DNA from: an uncultured Bacilli bacterium
Lineage (GTDB): Bacteria; Bacillota_I; Bacilli_A; RF39; UBA660
Reading direction: 5' to 3'
Length of the DNA: 6,317 nt
NCBI GenBank assembly: GCA_947632255.1
Contig: CANROL010000070.1
Span: 1 to 6,317, forward strand
Shown here piece after piece: positions 5,940 to 6,317 of this stretch. A program made the translations under genes and the position numbers. The notes beneath the pieces were generated by a model that ran no database searches, was not told where the DNA came from, and saw only the letters and a program-made list of their open reading frames with translations. The stretch's first letter is position 1; every line of letters begins with the position of its first letter.

Positions 5940-6317
5940 TTATTTAGTAACCCAAACAGATTTTGTGTCAGAGCCAACATTTTCAATTAATTCTTTTTTT
6001 CTTAAATAGGTTAGCGATGTTCTAACTCTACTATTTTTTGTCTCTAAATCCTCATTCATTTGTGGATAAATATAGTCATTGATATCTTGTCTAGTTCTAC
6101 CATTTGAAGATTCTTTAATAAAATTTAGAATCAATTCTTTTAATTTATTATTATTAATAAAACTTGAATCGTCATTGTTATTAGTTAGTGGAACAGTTGC
6201 AACAAAGATTTCATCATCTTTAAATAAAGGTTCTCCACCACCACTATATATCTTAGTATATTTTGCAATTTTTTTAATACCAGAACCTAATTCATCAGCA
6301 AGACCTATTTCTTTAAA
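5940..6317 (-). CDS. AlbA_2-type ATP-binding protein / predicted transcriptional regulator, N-terminus outside window
   Basis: The visible part is the last 125 residues of a frame that is open through the window edge; no start is in view. GLADELGSGIKKI (5-17) matches the conserved G-x-x-E-x-GSG motif at the end of the ATP-binding domain of proteins annotated as AlbA_2 or putative DNA-binding/HATPase_c_4 proteins. EPLF.DDEIFVATVPL (29-44) is the usual strand that follows it. After an Asn/Asp-rich linker (45-57), residues 58-125 look like a winged helix: helices at 58-69 and 75-83, a recognition helix around 94-107 (KNSRVRTSLTYLRK), and a wing ending in KSVWVTK. Known family context: such proteins are frequent in accessory DNA of gut bacteria, and their targets are mostly unknown. 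A TTG exists at 6132-6134 but lies inside the homologous region and is not the start. Confidence 0.8.
   Translation of the reverse strand, partial: FKEIGLADELGSGIKKIAKYTKIYSGGGEPLFKDDEIFVATVPLTNNNDDSSFINNNKLKELILNFIKESSNGRTRQDINDYIYPQMNEDLETKNSRVRTSLTYLRKKELIENVGSDTKSVWVTK

Overview
The window is very AT-rich and densely coded. Every gene I can support reads leftward on the minus strand, under the standard bacterial code: TGG is used for Trp and TAA for stops. Strong AGGAGG-type ribosome binding sites, TTGAAA/TATAAT-type promoters with TGn extensions and an amidase-LysM protein point to a low-GC Gram-positive bacterium, probably a gut-associated member of the Bacilli/Erysipelotrichia group. 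That placement is an inference from composition and gene types, not from a marker gene.

Layout in transcription order, from right to left. (1) 6317-5940 is the C-terminal part of an AlbA_2-type ATP-binding protein ending in a winged helix; its 5' part lies outside the window. Directly after its stop codon is a 44-bp inverted repeat built from four TCTGCAGA palindromes. (2) 5939-5656 has no gene and forms the junction to (3), a 5'-truncated amidase-4xLysM gene at 5655-4702 whose catalytic N-terminal half is missing; it ends in a clear intrinsic terminator. (4) A well-formed extended -10 promoter drives a 396-residue protein of a recognisable but unnamed family, followed by a 23-codon micro-ORF with its own good RBS. 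(5) A three-gene operon (3233-889) encodes a long coiled-coil protein, an ST7-like TPR protein and a trimeric dUTPase with all five motifs, and closes with a weak terminator. (6) Between that terminator and the last gene are four ATCACA-WWW-TTCC motifs spaced at exactly 32 bp. The last copy overlaps the promoter of a DUF4143-type AAA ATPase gene that runs off the left edge.

Only the dUTPase has a securely known reaction: it hydrolyses dUTP to dUMP and pyrophosphate. Its partners look like scaffold or interaction proteins. The surroundings (two ATPase/regulator genes of types common in accessory DNA, a decapitated wall hydrolase, a palindromic array) have the character of a variable chromosomal region. 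No RNA gene, CRISPR array, transposase or integrase is visible. The strongest unexplained signals are the 32-bp phased repeats and the TCTGCAGA array.
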